Part shown: piece after piece, positions 48,817-58,054 of the stretch
How the letters are laid out: every line of letters starts with the position of its first letter
How positions within the stretch are numbered: position 1 is the first letter of the stretch
DNA from: Crossiella sp. SN42
GTDB lineage: Bacteria > Actinomycetota > Actinomycetes > Mycobacteriales > Pseudonocardiaceae
DNA: 64,000 nucleotides
Direction: 5' to 3'
Assembly (NCBI RefSeq): GCF_023897065.1
Contig: NZ_JAMHIV010000015.1
Location: 124,001 to 188,000 of the forward strand
Notes under the pieces: model-generated
Told to the model about the DNA's origin: nothing
What the model saw: only the letters and a program-made list of their open reading frames with translations
Databases searched by the model: none
Program-made: the position numbers and the translations under genes

Positions 48817-50232
48817 ATGAGCGACAACGTCATTGTGGGCGCCATCGCCCAGCCCGAACCCGGTCACCGCCTGGCGGAGCTGTACGCGGACAAGCCGGTG
48901 CAGCGCATCCTGTGCTACACCGACTCCGTCCGCGACGTGCAGCTGAACAACGTGGCGGCCTTCGGCGTCGGGCTGCTGCGCGACCTGACCGAGCGGAACG
49001 CGCCGTTCCACACCGACTTCCGGCTGGACCTGGTGCAGCGCCACGGGAACGGGCACGCCAGCGACAAGCTGACCGCCGAGCTGCTCGGCAAGTACGACCA
49101 GGTCTGGTTCTTCGGCATCCAGCCCTGCGACCTGCCGGAGCAGGACCAGCCGGAGAACGAGCTGACCGGTCCCGAGGTGGCCGCGCTGCGGGCCTGGATG
49201 GACGCCGGTGGCGGGGTGCTGGTCACCGGCGACCACTCCAACCCGAAGCCGCCCGGCGCGGACCCGGCCCTGGACGAGCTGCTGAACCTGGGCCGGGCCA
49301 TCGCGCACCGGGTGCCCAGGGCCGGCGAGCTGCGGGTGTGGGAGGGACTGCCGGACTCCAGCATCGAGTTCAGCCACAACACCCACCAGCCCGACGACCG
49401 GGGCAGCGACATCAACAACCCGATCCCGATGGACGCCGACCACCACCCGCAGCAGCTGATCCTCAAGCGGTACCTGCCCTCCGGCCGGCCGCACTCGCTC
49501 TTCAGCGGCAAACGCGGGCCGATCACCGTGTTCCCGGACCACATGCACGAGGGGCAGCTGCGCATCCCGGACAGCTATCCCGCCGAGGTCTGGCCCAGCG
49601 GTCCGTTCGGCCAGCCGAAGCCGGAGATCGTGGCCCGCGGCACCGACAAGCGCAACGGCTCGGTCTACGGCGTGGTCAGCACCTACGACGGCCACGCGGC
49701 CGGGGTGGGCCGCATCGTGGCCGACTCCACCTGGCACCACTACTTCAACATCAACCTGTTCGGCTTCCTGACCGAACCAGCGGTAGCGGCCAAGCTGGGC
49801 GAGTACTACGTCAACCTGGCGCTGTGGCTGGCCCCGCCCCGCGCGCGGCAGCAGGCGCGGGCCAGGATGCTGTGGTGGCTGGTCAACCACCCGGTGGTGC
49901 GGATGGCCTTCGGCAACCCGGCCGCCGACGTGGGCCGCACCGCGCTGGGCCTACTCGCCTCGGTGACCAACCCGGCCACCGCGCACGACCTGGCCTGGCC
50001 GCTGCCCACCGCCACCGACCTGCCCGCCGAGCTCGCGCTGGGCGGCCAGCTGGTGGCGTACTGGCAGGAGCTGAACTCGACCGCCGACACCGTGCCCAGC
50101 CCCGCCGAGCTCATCGACCGGGGCCTGCGCGCGGCGGCCGAGGAACACGCCGCGAAACTCCGCGAATCCCTTGCCCGCACGGAGAACCTGAGCGAGAGCA
50201 TCGAGTCGGGCCTGCGCCTGACCGCGAGCTGA
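48817..50232 (+). CDS. Conserved-looking protein of unknown function, 471 aa
   Basis: Cytosolic protein with no signal peptide. Residues 30-150 look like a ThuA/class-I-amidotransferase-like Rossmann fold (RILCYTDSVRDVQLN, VWFFGIQPCD, RAWMDAGGGVLVTGDH). The middle is rich in His/Asp (EFSHNTHQPDDRGSD, MDADHHPQQ, FPDHMHEG, STWHHYFNIN), which could bind metal. The C-terminus is helical. No family name is safe. It stands alone: a 128-base spacer precedes it, and a hairpin terminator follows. ATG 48817 has GGGGGAAA five bases upstream. Confidence 0.65.
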   Translation: MSDNVIVGAIAQPEPGHRLAELYADKPVQRILCYTDSVRDVQLNNVAAFGVGLLRDLTERNAPFHTDFRLDLVQRHGNGHASDKLTAELLGKYDQVWFFGIQPCDLPEQDQPENELTGPEVAALRAWMDAGGGVLVTGDHSNPKPPGADPALDELLNLGRAIAHRVPRAGELRVWEGLPDSSIEFSHNTHQPDDRGSDINNPIPMDADHHPQQLILKRYLPSGRPHSLFSGKRGPITVFPDHMHEGQLRIPDSYPAEVWPSGPFGQPKPEIVARGTDKRNGSVYGVVSTYDGHAAGVGRIVADSTWHHYFNINLFGFLTEPAVAAKLGEYYVNLALWLAPPRARQQARARMLWWLVNHPVVRMAFGNPAADVGRTALGLLASVTNPATAHDLAWPLPTATDLPAELALGGQLVAYWQELNSTADTVPSPAELIDRGLRAAAEEHAAKLRESLARTENLSESIESGLRLTAS

Positions 50233-50244
50233 GGCCGGTCGGGG

Positions 50245-50268
50245 CGCCCCGGCGACTCAGCCGGGGCG
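50245..50268. terminator. Hairpin between convergent genes
   Basis: CGCCCCGGC (50245-50253), a 6-base loop and GCCGGGGCG (50260-50268) form a perfect stem. It starts 12 bases after the 48817 gene and overlaps the last codons of the convergent secreted-protein gene, so it probably stops transcription from both directions. Confidence 0.6.
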
Positions 50269-51495
50269 CACCCCGAACTCGTACCGCTTCAACGGACTCC
50301 GGTGCCCAGCCTGGTCGATGCTGTAGACCTCGATCCACAGCGGCCTGGACCGCGACGGCTTGTACACCACGGACGCGGTGCCATCCGGCCCCGCGGGCAC
50401 CCGGCCGCCCTCACCGGTCAACGCCTGCCAGTCGTAGGCCACCACATCGGTGACCCCGTTGGGGGAGAACACGAACGTGCCCGGCTTCGGCGGACCCGGC
50501 TGCCACTCGCCTTCCGGGTACTCCGCGGAGCTCACCAGCGGCGCCACCCGCGGCGGCTCGGCGTCGACCCGGACACCGCACCACCCCGACCACGCCCCGG
50601 TGGCCATCCGGTCCTTCGCCCGGACCCGCCAGGAGAACACCGACTCATGCGCGAACACCCCTCGGGGCACCGTGACCTGCGCCGCGCTACCGTCTGGGAT
50701 CGTGGTGGCGACCGCCCCGCCGACCCGGGAACCGCCGGCCCACCACTCGAACTCGGCGTCCATCACGTCACCGTCCACATCGGACAGTGTCGCCCGCAGC
50801 ACCGGCGCGGGGGTGAACAGGACCAGCTCGGCCGGGGACGGCGGGCAGTCCATGATCTCCACCTGTTGCCGCCCGGGAGTCCCGGGCGCCGAGTTGTAGT
50901 CGACGGTCAGCCGCGGCGCGGTGCCGAAGGACTTCCACGACCCGCGGTTCCACTCCTGCTCCGCGCGCAGGCCCAGGGTGAGCCGCCCGCTGTCGGCCGC
51001 CTGGGCCACCGCCGCCGTGGCGTTCAACGCGACCGGCTGGGCCGGGCACCCGGCCGCGCCTGAGGACGCCGGTTTGCTGTCTACTTTGGACAGCCAGGCC
51101 GGTTGCCGGTCCCAGCTGGTGTCCTGCTCCACCGGGCCGGTGCGCCACAGCTCGACCGCGCTCGGGCGGCAGCTGCCGGTCCCGGTCTGGTCGAGGTAGA
51201 GCCGCGCGTCCAGGATCTGCTTACCGCGCAACCGGCTCAGGTCGAAGCCGAAGAACGAGCGGGTGACCTCCCAGCGCTCGCCATCGAGTCCCACGGTCAC
51301 CGGAGCGTCCCGGTTGTGGTCCGGCAGCTTCGGGGTCCGGCTGGACACCACGGCCCACTCCCGCGGCCGGACCGTGGTCAGGTGCTCGGCCGCGCCCGCG
51401 CTCGCCTCGTCCAGCGCGGCCGCGGGCAGCGCGGTCACCCCCGAGGCGGCCAGCAGCACCGCGATGAGCAGCAACCGACGGGCAGCACAAAACAT
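50257..51495 (-). CDS. Secreted DNRLRE-domain protein
   Basis: A 412-aa protein with a Sec signal peptide (LLLIAVLLAASGVTALPAAA). Residues 45-200 resemble a DNRLRE/CBM96-type beta-sandwich: FFGFDLSRLRGKQILDARLYL, QDTSWDRQPAW, SWKSFGTAPRLTVDYN. Residues 215-412 are two Ig- or fibronectin-like modules ending KRYEFGVRPG. Related modules often sit at the front of long secreted repeat or YD-repeat proteins; here it stands alone. It is probably a cell-surface or extracellular binding protein. Confidence 0.72.
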   Translation of the reverse strand: MFCAARRLLLIAVLLAASGVTALPAAALDEASAGAAEHLTTVRPREWAVVSSRTPKLPDHNRDAPVTVGLDGERWEVTRSFFGFDLSRLRGKQILDARLYLDQTGTGSCRPSAVELWRTGPVEQDTSWDRQPAWLSKVDSKPASSGAAGCPAQPVALNATAAVAQAADSGRLTLGLRAEQEWNRGSWKSFGTAPRLTVDYNSAPGTPGRQQVEIMDCPPSPAELVLFTPAPVLRATLSDVDGDVMDAEFEWWAGGSRVGGAVATTIPDGSAAQVTVPRGVFAHESVFSWRVRAKDRMATGAWSGWCGVRVDAEPPRVAPLVSSAEYPEGEWQPGPPKPGTFVFSPNGVTDVVAYDWQALTGEGGRVPAGPDGTASVVYKPSRSRPLWIEVYSIDQAGHRSPLKRYEFGVRPG

Positions 51496-51547
51496 GGTTC
51501 CCCCCTTGAGTCCCTGCCGGAACCCTACGAGCGCGGACCGGCCCCCG

Positions 51548-51973
51548 CTATCGGCCAGTCGGCCCAGTCGCCGCGCCGCGGCCCGCGTCCGGCCGCACCG
51601 TGCTCGGCCCGGTCACCGCCGCCCCCAGCGCCAGCACCCGCTCCCGCAACCCGCGATCCGCCGTCACCACCAGGCAGGGCCGCTGCTCCGCGCGCACCAG
51701 GTCCACGATCGCGTCATCCCCCGACCCGCGCGCCGCGACCACCCGCACCGCGCCGGTCGCCGCCACCCGGGACGCCTTGCCCTCCACCACCAGCACGACC
51801 TCCACCGGCCCGAGCGCCCACTCCGGCACCCCGCTCACCGGCGGCAACCCGTTGCCCGGCAACGCGTTCAACGTCTCCAGCAGCCGTGCGGTGGCGCCTG
51901 CCCGGTCCCGCCACCAGCCGTCGGGCACCGAGCCGACCACGTTGGCCGCGTCCACGATCACCAGGCCGGTCAA
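51548..51973 (-). CDS. NYN/PIN-fold domain protein
   Basis: A 141-aa protein with the NYN-type nuclease pattern: LVIVDAANVVGSVPDGWWRDR (first Asp and Asn), VEVVLVVEGKAS, ARGSGDDAIVDLV (Asp pair) and LVVTADRGLRERV. Such domains act as Mg2+-dependent RNases, but the substrate is unknown. A TTG start at 51973 overlaps the stop of the GGDEF gene by four bases (TTGA), so it is coupled to that gene; GTG 51961 is the alternative start. Confidence 0.78.
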   Translation of the reverse strand: MTGLVIVDAANVVGSVPDGWWRDRAGATARLLETLNALPGNGLPPVSGVPEWALGPVEVVLVVEGKASRVAATGAVRVVAARGSGDDAIVDLVRAEQRPCLVVTADRGLRERVLALGAAVTGPSTVRPDAGRGAATGPTGR

Positions 51974-54072
51974 GGGAAACTCCGCGCCAGCACCGCCGAC
52001 ATGGTCGCGGGCGGTCCCGGCGAGCCGAAGAACGAGCCCTGGGCCAGGTCGGCGCCGAGGTCGCGGCAGCGGCGGGCGTGTTCGGCGGTACCGACACCGT
52101 CCATCAGCACCGCGGCCTCCAGCCGGTGCACCATGGGCAGCAGGGTCTCCACCGCGTCGGCGAGCAGGCCCGGCGGGGCGGGCTGGCCGAGCCGGTGCAC
52201 CAGGCGCGGGGACAGCCGGACCGAGCTGACCGCCAGCTCGTCCAGCAGGGTCAGCTCGTCGGTGCCGCAGCAGAACTCGTCCAGCAGCACCGGAACCGCC
52301 ATGTCCGCCAAGGTTTCCACGTTGTCCTCGATCTCGCCGAACCCGGCCAGCAGCGCGGCCGCCGGCACGCCCAGCCACAGCTGGTCCGGCGCGATCGCGA
52401 AGCCGTCGAGCACCTTGCGCACATCGCCGACCAGGTCCGGATCGGCCGCCTGGCTGCGGCCCAGCCGCAGGCCGATCGGCGGCATCCGGATCTGGAACTC
52501 CTGCTGCCACAACGCGAGCTGCTCACAGGCCGCGCGCAGCATCCACTGTCCGATGAGGATGGTCAGGCCGGTCTCCTCGGCCAGCCGCACGCACTCGTCG
52601 TGCCGGATCTCACCGAGGTCGGGGTGCGCCCAGTGCAGCAGCACCTCCACCCCGGCCAGCCGGTCGTCGGCGAGCTGGCGGACCGGTTGGTACAGCAGGC
52701 GCAGCTGGCCGTTCTCCCAGGCGCCGGGCATGGTCGCGGCCAGCGCGAACCGCTCCCGGTCCCGCCGGTCGGCGTCCTGGTCGTGCAGGCCCCACTGGCG
52801 GCGGCCGGAGGCCTTGACCCGGCGCAGCGTGGCCGCCGCGGCGCGCAGCAGCTCCACCGGTTTGATCCGCCCGGCCTGCTGCTGCACCACGCCGATGCTG
52901 GCCGAGACCGCCACCCCGCGCTCGTTCAGGTAGACCGGCTCGCTCAGCTCCTCGTTGATCCGGGCGGCCATGGTGGCCACATCCGGGGTGCTCGCGGTGT
53001 GCTCGATCAGGATCGCGAACTCGTCCCCGCCGAACCGGGCGACCAGGGCCTTCTCGTTGTCCACCAGCGCGCGCAGCTTGTCCGCGACCAACCGCAGCAC
53101 CTGGTCGCCGACCTCGTGCCCGAGCCCGCTGTTGATCATCCCGAAGCCGTCGATGTCCAGGTGGTACAGGCTCATCCCGGTGGCCGGGTCGATCCGGCCG
53201 AGCACCGACTCCAAGCGGGACAGGAAGAACTGCCGGTTCGCCAGCCCGGTCAGCCGGTCGTGCAAGGCCTGGTGGTGCAGGCGGTCCTGCACCAGCTTCA
53301 GCTCGGTGACGTCCTCCACCATGGTCACGCAGCCGGTCGGCTCGCCCTGCTCGTCGCGCAGCAGCGACACCGCGAGGTAGGCGAACCCGGTCTCCTCATC
53401 GCCCTTGCGCAGCCTGGCCATCACCCGGAACCGGTCCAGCCGCCCGGCGAAGAGCGCGTCGTAGGCGCGGGTGACCTCGGCGGCGGTGTCGGCGTGCACG
53501 AAGTCCATCAGCCGCCTGCCGCGCAGGTCCGCCGGGTCCTGGCCGAGGATCCCGCACAGCGCCTGGTTGAAGTGGACGAACGTGCCGTCCAGCTCGGTGA
53601 TCGCGATGCCCACCACCGAGCTGGTGAACACCTCGCGCAGCCGCGCCTCGCTGCCGCGCAGGGCCCGCTCGGCGTTGTCCTTGGCCCGCAACAGCGCCTG
53701 CTTGACGTCCTCCTGCTGCTCGAAGGTGCGCTGCCGCGTCGCCTCGGCGTACCCGGCGGAGACCGCGCCCAGCGCCAGCACCACCCGCTGCACCAGCTCA
53801 GGCGCCCCGGCCAGCTCGGCCAGCCTCGGCAGCCCCGAGCCCAGCACCTTCATCGTGCACAGCAGGCTTTCCGCCGGGGTGAACTGCCCGGCCACCAGGC
53901 GCTTGCCCACCTCGCCCGCCCGCGCCAGCCCGCCCGCGGGCGCCAGCAGCTCCTCGACCAGCTCGTCGAGCAGCTCGCGCAGGAACGCGGCGATCTCCGC
54001 CTGGGACCGCGGCACGTACACGGTCCGGCTGATCTCGTGCAGCCACTGCCCCGCCAGCTCGGCCCGGTTCAC
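51970..54072 (-). CDS. PAS-GGDEF-EAL protein; EAL half degenerate
   Basis: About 700 aa, cytosolic. An N-terminal helical region (1-140), a PAS domain (about 155-275), a GGDEF domain with intact RFGGDEFAILI and no RxxD inhibitory site in front of it, then an EAL domain. In the EAL part the first motif is EVL, DDFGTG is DEFCCG, the catalytic Lys region reads VRLSP, and the LEITE glutamate is absent. It is therefore probably a diguanylate cyclase with a c-di-GMP-binding or dead EAL domain. GTG 54072 has GAGGT six bases upstream. Confidence 0.9.
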   Translation of the reverse strand: MNRAELAGQWLHEISRTVYVPRSQAEIAAFLRELLDELVEELLAPAGGLARAGEVGKRLVAGQFTPAESLLCTMKVLGSGLPRLAELAGAPELVQRVVLALGAVSAGYAEATRQRTFEQQEDVKQALLRAKDNAERALRGSEARLREVFTSSVVGIAITELDGTFVHFNQALCGILGQDPADLRGRRLMDFVHADTAAEVTRAYDALFAGRLDRFRVMARLRKGDEETGFAYLAVSLLRDEQGEPTGCVTMVEDVTELKLVQDRLHHQALHDRLTGLANRQFFLSRLESVLGRIDPATGMSLYHLDIDGFGMINSGLGHEVGDQVLRLVADKLRALVDNEKALVARFGGDEFAILIEHTASTPDVATMAARINEELSEPVYLNERGVAVSASIGVVQQQAGRIKPVELLRAAAATLRRVKASGRRQWGLHDQDADRRDRERFALAATMPGAWENGQLRLLYQPVRQLADDRLAGVEVLLHWAHPDLGEIRHDECVRLAEETGLTILIGQWMLRAACEQLALWQQEFQIRMPPIGLRLGRSQAADPDLVGDVRKVLDGFAIAPDQLWLGVPAAALLAGFGEIEDNVETLADMAVPVLLDEFCCGTDELTLLDELAVSSVRLSPRLVHRLGQPAPPGLLADAVETLLPMVHRLEAAVLMDGVGTAEHARRCRDLGADLAQGSFFGSPGPPATMSAVLARSFP

Positions 54073-54329
54073 CGCGGCACCTCGCCCAGCACGGCACGCC
54101 ACGGGGCGGCCGGACACGGCAGCGGCACGGCGAACACCTCATCGCGGTCTCGAGACGGTGGCGGGACTCGGGCGGAACACGCGATCCGAATCCCACCACC
54201 ATATTCCGCCGATCCGCCCCCGGGCGGGGACCGATACCCGGGGGCGCCTGGATCGTCGCCCGATCGGTACCCGGATGGCCCAGTGCCTCACCCGGGCGGC
54301 TGGATTCCGATGAGCGGTCGCCGGGATAC

Positions 54330-55136
54330 CTAGACCTTGCGGCCCACCGCGGCGAACAGGTTGGAGTGGCGCACGTCCTCCTCGGCCACCTCGCCGGTCT
54401 CCGGCCGCCAGTTCGGCGTGTAGACCAGGCCGGGCTCGACCAGCTCGAAGCCATCGGCGAAGCGCAGGATGTCCGCCCTGGTGCGCGGGTGGATCGGCTC
54501 CTGGGTGTTCTTGAAGACCTCCACCGCCTTGGTCATCGCCTCCCGGTTGCCGTCCCAGGTGAAGGCGGAGAAGGCCAGGTAGCTGCCCTCGGGCAGGGCT
54601 GCCCGGTAGCGCTGGATGACTGCCCACGGGTCGTCGGCGTCCGGGATGAACTGCAGCACGCCGACCATCAGCAGCGCGACCGGCTGGGTGAAGTCCAGCA
54701 GCCGCCTGGTCTCCTGGTGGTTCAGGATCGTCTCGGGGTCGCGCAGGTCGGCCTGGATCGCCCCGGCGTTCGGGTTGTCCCGCAGCAGCAGCTCGCTGTG
54801 CGCCACCGCGACCGGCTCGATGTCGACGTAGACCACCTTGGACTCCGGCGCGGCGGCCTGCGCCACCTCGTGCACGTTGCCCACCGTCGGCACGCCCGAG
54901 CCGAGGTCCAGGAACTGGCGGATGCCTTGGCCCACCAGGTACTGCACCGCGCGGCCGAGGAAGGCTCGGTTGAGCCGGGCCATGTCCCTGGCCGGCACCA
55001 CGGTCAGCAGCCGGTCGGCCAGCGTCCGGTCCATCTCGAAGTTGTGGCCACCGCCGAGCAGGTAGTCGTAGATGCGGGCCGAACTCGGCAGCTCCATGTT
55101 GACCCCTTCGGGCACCCAGCTCAGTTCGTTCGACAC
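54330..55136 (-). CDS. S-adenosyl methyltransferase, PF04672 type (copy 2)
   Basis: A 268-aa SAM-dependent methyltransferase of the actinomycete family with the N-terminal signature SSARIYDYLLGGGHNFEMDR. The SAM-binding motif is FLDLGSGVPT, followed by VVYVDIEPVAVAHS. Substrate unknown; these proteins are abundant in actinomycetes. GTG 55136 begins two bases after the end of the upstream paralogue, with AAGGGA nine bases before it, so both are read together. Confidence 0.88.
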   Translation of the reverse strand: MSNELSWVPEGVNMELPSSARIYDYLLGGGHNFEMDRTLADRLLTVVPARDMARLNRAFLGRAVQYLVGQGIRQFLDLGSGVPTVGNVHEVAQAAAPESKVVYVDIEPVAVAHSELLLRDNPNAGAIQADLRDPETILNHQETRRLLDFTQPVALLMVGVLQFIPDADDPWAVIQRYRAALPEGSYLAFSAFTWDGNREAMTKAVEVFKNTQEPIHPRTRADILRFADGFELVEPGLVYTPNWRPETGEVAEEDVRHSNLFAAVGRKV

Positions 55137-55137
55137 G

Positions 55138-55941
55138 TCACGCTGTCCCTTCGGTGGAGGATGACTTGCGGCCGACACCGGCGAAGGACCACTCGCCGAC
55201 GGCGCCGGGACCGGGGCGCACCGGGTTGCGCCACTGCCCCGGATGTACCAGTCCCGGCGCGACCAGGTCGAAACCGGTGAAGAAGCCCTCGATCCGGTCC
55301 CGGCCGCGTGGGTGCACCGGGTCACTGTCGACCATCCAGCCCTGCGCCTGCTTCACCGGTTCGGGTGATACGTCGAAGGTGGCGTGGCTCAGCGCCAGGA
55401 AACTGCCCACGGCCAGCCGGTTCGCGTAGCCGGTGAGCATCCCCTCGGGATCTCGCTCGTTGGGCACGTAGTGCAGCAGGGCTATCGCGAGCAGGCCGAT
55501 CGGGGCCGTGAAGTCGAGCATCCGGCGGACCTCGGGCGCGGTCAGCACCGCGCGCGGGTCGGCCGCGTCCGCGCGCAGCACGGTGGCCCGCTCGTCGCCG
55601 TCGAGCAGCAGTTCGGCGTGCGCCACCGCCAGCTCGTCGTGGTCGACGTAGACCACCCTGGTCTCCGGCGCGGCCTGCCTGGCGACCAGGTGCACCGGGT
55701 CCACGCCGGGGATGCCGCAGCCCAGGTCCAGGAACTGGCGCACCCCGGCGGAGAGCATGAAGTGCACCACCCGGCGCACGAACGCCCGGTTGACCACCGC
55801 CGAGTGCGCCACCCACGGCATCTCGGCGACCATCCGGTCGGCGAACTCGCGGTCCACGGCGAAGTTGTGGCCGCCGCCGAGCAGGTAGTCATAGACCCGG
55901 GCGGACCTGGGCCCTGCCCAGTCGCGCTGCGCTCCGGTCAC
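55138..55941 (-). CDS. S-adenosyl methyltransferase, PF04672 type (copy 1)
   Basis: A 267-aa paralogue of the gene just downstream. It opens with SARVYDYLLGGGHNFAVDR, has FLDLGCGIPGVDPVH as SAM-binding loop, and VVYVDHDELAVAHAE. The two proteins differ widely in sequence, so the duplication is old. Its upstream region contains the hairpin at 55978-56005, shared with the divergent ROK gene. Confidence 0.88.
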   Translation of the reverse strand: MTGAQRDWAGPRSARVYDYLLGGGHNFAVDREFADRMVAEMPWVAHSAVVNRAFVRRVVHFMLSAGVRQFLDLGCGIPGVDPVHLVARQAAPETRVVYVDHDELAVAHAELLLDGDERATVLRADAADPRAVLTAPEVRRMLDFTAPIGLLAIALLHYVPNERDPEGMLTGYANRLAVGSFLALSHATFDVSPEPVKQAQGWMVDSDPVHPRGRDRIEGFFTGFDLVAPGLVHPGQWRNPVRPGPGAVGEWSFAGVGRKSSSTEGTA

Positions 55942-55977
55942 GGCACACCTCGGGGATGTCGGCGGGTGGCGAACACA

Positions 55978-56005
55978 CTACTGAGGGTGGCCAGTCCCCC
56001 AGTAG
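55978..56005. promoter_or_regulatory. Dyad in the methyltransferase/ROK divergent region
   Basis: CTACTGAGGG and CCCCCAGTAG form arms with one mismatch around TGGCCAGT. It lies 37 bases upstream of the methyltransferase start. It could be an operator or a leader hairpin; the ROK protein encoded next door is a candidate binder (inference). Confidence 0.4.
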
Positions 56006-56152
56006 CACCCCGTTGCGCGACGGCTCGCGCCGATATGCCGGACCGGACCCGGAGGAGGTCCTACGATTCGGCGGGCACCCGCGCTCGGGTGACACCTGGA
56101 TGGCCGTATCCGGTGACACGTCCAGTTACGTACGTGTGAAGGGGGAGTGGTG

Positions 56153-57361
56153 GTGCGAGCCGGAAGTCCGCGTCTGCTGCGGGAGATCAACGATCGGGCG
56201 GCCATCGAGATCCTCCTGGCCAACGGGGCGATGACCCGTTCCGAGCTGGAGACCGCGATCGGCCTGTCCAAACCGGCCACCGCGCAGCTGCTGGCGCGGC
56301 TGGAGGAGGACGACGTGGTGCGCCGGGAGGGGCTGCGCGGCGGCGCGCGCGGGCCGAGGGCGCAACTGTGGGCGGTCAACGGGGCGCTGTGCCACGTGGC
56401 CGCGGTGGACCTGACCGCGGCGTCGGTGGACATCGCGGTCGCGGACATCTCCGGCAGGCTGCTGGCCGAGCACCGCGCGGTGATGCCCGCCGGGCCGACC
56501 GAGGCGGTGCTGGCCGCCTTCACCACGGCGCTGGGCGCGGCGGTGCGGCTGGCCGGGCTGCCCGAGGACGGGCTGCGGCACGTGGTGGTGGGCAGTCCCG
56601 GCGCGGTGGACCGGGCCACCGGACAGCTCGGGTTCGCCCCGCACCTGCCCGGCTGGGAGGGCTTCGACCTGCCGGGGCGGCTCAGCGAGCTGCTCAACGC
56701 CACGGTCACGGTGGAGAACGACGTGAACCTGGTCGCGCTGGAGGAGATGGTCTCCGGCAAGGCCGTCGACGTGCGGGACATGGTGCTGGTCTGGCCCGCG
56801 GACGCGGTGGGCAGCGCGGTGGTGGTCAACCGGGTGCTGCTGCGCGGGGCCACCGGCGGCGCTGGCGAGATCGACTGGATGCGGGTGCCGGACCGGGCCC
56901 AGGCCGGCAGCGAGGTCGGCCGGGAGGGGATCCGCTTCGGCGACCTGGTCAGCTCGGCCTCGATCACCGGCCTGGCCGCGGCGCACGGGGTGGTGGCCGA
57001 GACCGGGATCGAGGCGGTGCGCGCCGCGGTGGCCGACCCCGAGCTGGGCCTGCCGTTCCTGACCGACCTGGCCCGCCGGATCGCCACCGGGGTGGCCAAC
57101 CTGGTCTCGGTGCTCGATCCGGAGCTGGTGCTGCTCTCCGGGGAGACCGCGGAGACCGGCGGGCAGCTGCTGTGCGAGCTGGTGCAGACCGAGCTGCACC
57201 AGCTGGTGATCCCGAAGACGCCGGTGGAGCTGGCCTCGGTGACCGGCAACGCGGTGCGGGCCGGCGCGCTGCACGCGGCCTACGCGATCGCCCGCGAGGA
57301 GATCTTCGGGCTGCCCGCCGCGGACTTCATGAAGCCGGCGGGGTCACGGTCGCACCGGTAG
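56153..57361 (+). CDS. ROK-family transcriptional regulator
   Basis: About 402 aa. An N-terminal winged helix (AIEILLANGAMTRSELETAIGLSKPATAQLLARLEEDD) is followed by a ROK sugar-kinase-like domain with DLTAASVDIAVADISG, VGSPGAVDR and VENDVNLVALEE. The canonical ROK zinc motif CxCGxxGC is absent, so the ligand domain is divergent. Three GTG codons in a row (56147, 56150, 56153) could serve; the last has the best distance to GGGGGAG. Neighbouring methyltransferase genes are possible targets. It overlaps the convergent methyltransferase by 18 bases. Confidence 0.85.
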   Translation: MRAGSPRLLREINDRAAIEILLANGAMTRSELETAIGLSKPATAQLLARLEEDDVVRREGLRGGARGPRAQLWAVNGALCHVAAVDLTAASVDIAVADISGRLLAEHRAVMPAGPTEAVLAAFTTALGAAVRLAGLPEDGLRHVVVGSPGAVDRATGQLGFAPHLPGWEGFDLPGRLSELLNATVTVENDVNLVALEEMVSGKAVDVRDMVLVWPADAVGSAVVVNRVLLRGATGGAGEIDWMRVPDRAQAGSEVGREGIRFGDLVSSASITGLAAAHGVVAETGIEAVRAAVADPELGLPFLTDLARRIATGVANLVSVLDPELVLLSGETAETGGQLLCELVQTELHQLVIPKTPVELASVTGNAVRAGALHAAYAIAREEIFGLPAADFMKPAGSRSHR

Positions 57362-58054
57362 CTGGTCGATCTCCCACATGCCCAGCGCCTTGTCGGCGAA
57401 GGCGCCGTCCTGCTCGGTGCAGTTCTCCACCAGCACGGCGACCGGGTCGGGCAGGCGGAACGGGGCGCGCTGCAGGTTGAGCGGGCGCCAGTCGCCGGTG
57501 GCGATGTCCTCGTTGTGCTCCAGTTCGAGGAAGGTGGTGGCGAGCAGGTAGCGGGAGCCGCTGCGGCGCAGGTTGTCCAGCGCGTCCCAGACCTGCTCGA
57601 AGCTCAGGTGCACCAGGCAGTCCCGGCAGAGCACCGCGTCGGTGCGCGGCAGCGGGTCCCTGGTGAGGTCGAGGGTGTAGAAGCGGCGGTTGCCGCCGTG
57701 CCGGAAGTACTTGGCCAGGTTGGCCGCGATCAGCTCCTCCACGATGTCCGCGCCCAGGTAGGTCTCCAGGCCGAGGTCGCAGCCGGCCAGCCAGCCGAAG
57801 TCGCCGCACGGGATGTCCAGCAGGCTGCGGATGCCGAAGCGGCGCAACAGCTTCGGCAGCTCGGTGCGCAGCACGGCGGTCTGCTCCAGCGCGGAGCCGC
57901 AGCCGGAGACCGAGTCCGCGCTGCCCCACATGTTGCTGTGGAAGATGTGCGCGAACACCTCCCTGGTGCTCAGCCCGGTCAGTTCGTCGGCCTTGGCGAG
58001 GTAGTTCAGGTGCGCGGGCACCGGTGGGCGGGGGCTGTGGTTCACGGGTCTCAT
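57344..58054 (-). CDS. Class I SAM-dependent methyltransferase
   Basis: A 236-aa methyltransferase with LLDIPCGDFGWLAG as SAM-binding motif and VLCRDCLVHLSFEQVWDAL further on. LLATTFLELEHNEDIATGDWRPLNLQRAPF places it near glycan- or sugar-modifying class I methyltransferases, but the substrate is not known. ATG 58054 is chosen; the frame is open to 58105 without a ribosome-binding site. Confidence 0.82.
   Translation of the reverse strand: MRPVNHSPRPPVPAHLNYLAKADELTGLSTREVFAHIFHSNMWGSADSVSGCGSALEQTAVLRTELPKLLRRFGIRSLLDIPCGDFGWLAGCDLGLETYLGADIVEELIAANLAKYFRHGGNRRFYTLDLTRDPLPRTDAVLCRDCLVHLSFEQVWDALDNLRRSGSRYLLATTFLELEHNEDIATGDWRPLNLQRAPFRLPDPVAVLVENCTEQDGAFADKALGMWEIDQLPVRP

Noticed and set aside
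51103-54333. 1,076-codon open frame on the plus strand
   Set aside because: Antisense to the NYN and GGDEF/EAL genes; low-complexity product. Long antisense frames are normal at this G+C.
55138-56119. Plus-strand frames across the methyltransferase pair
   Set aside because: They are shadows of the minus-strand methyltransferases, whose family motifs are unambiguous.
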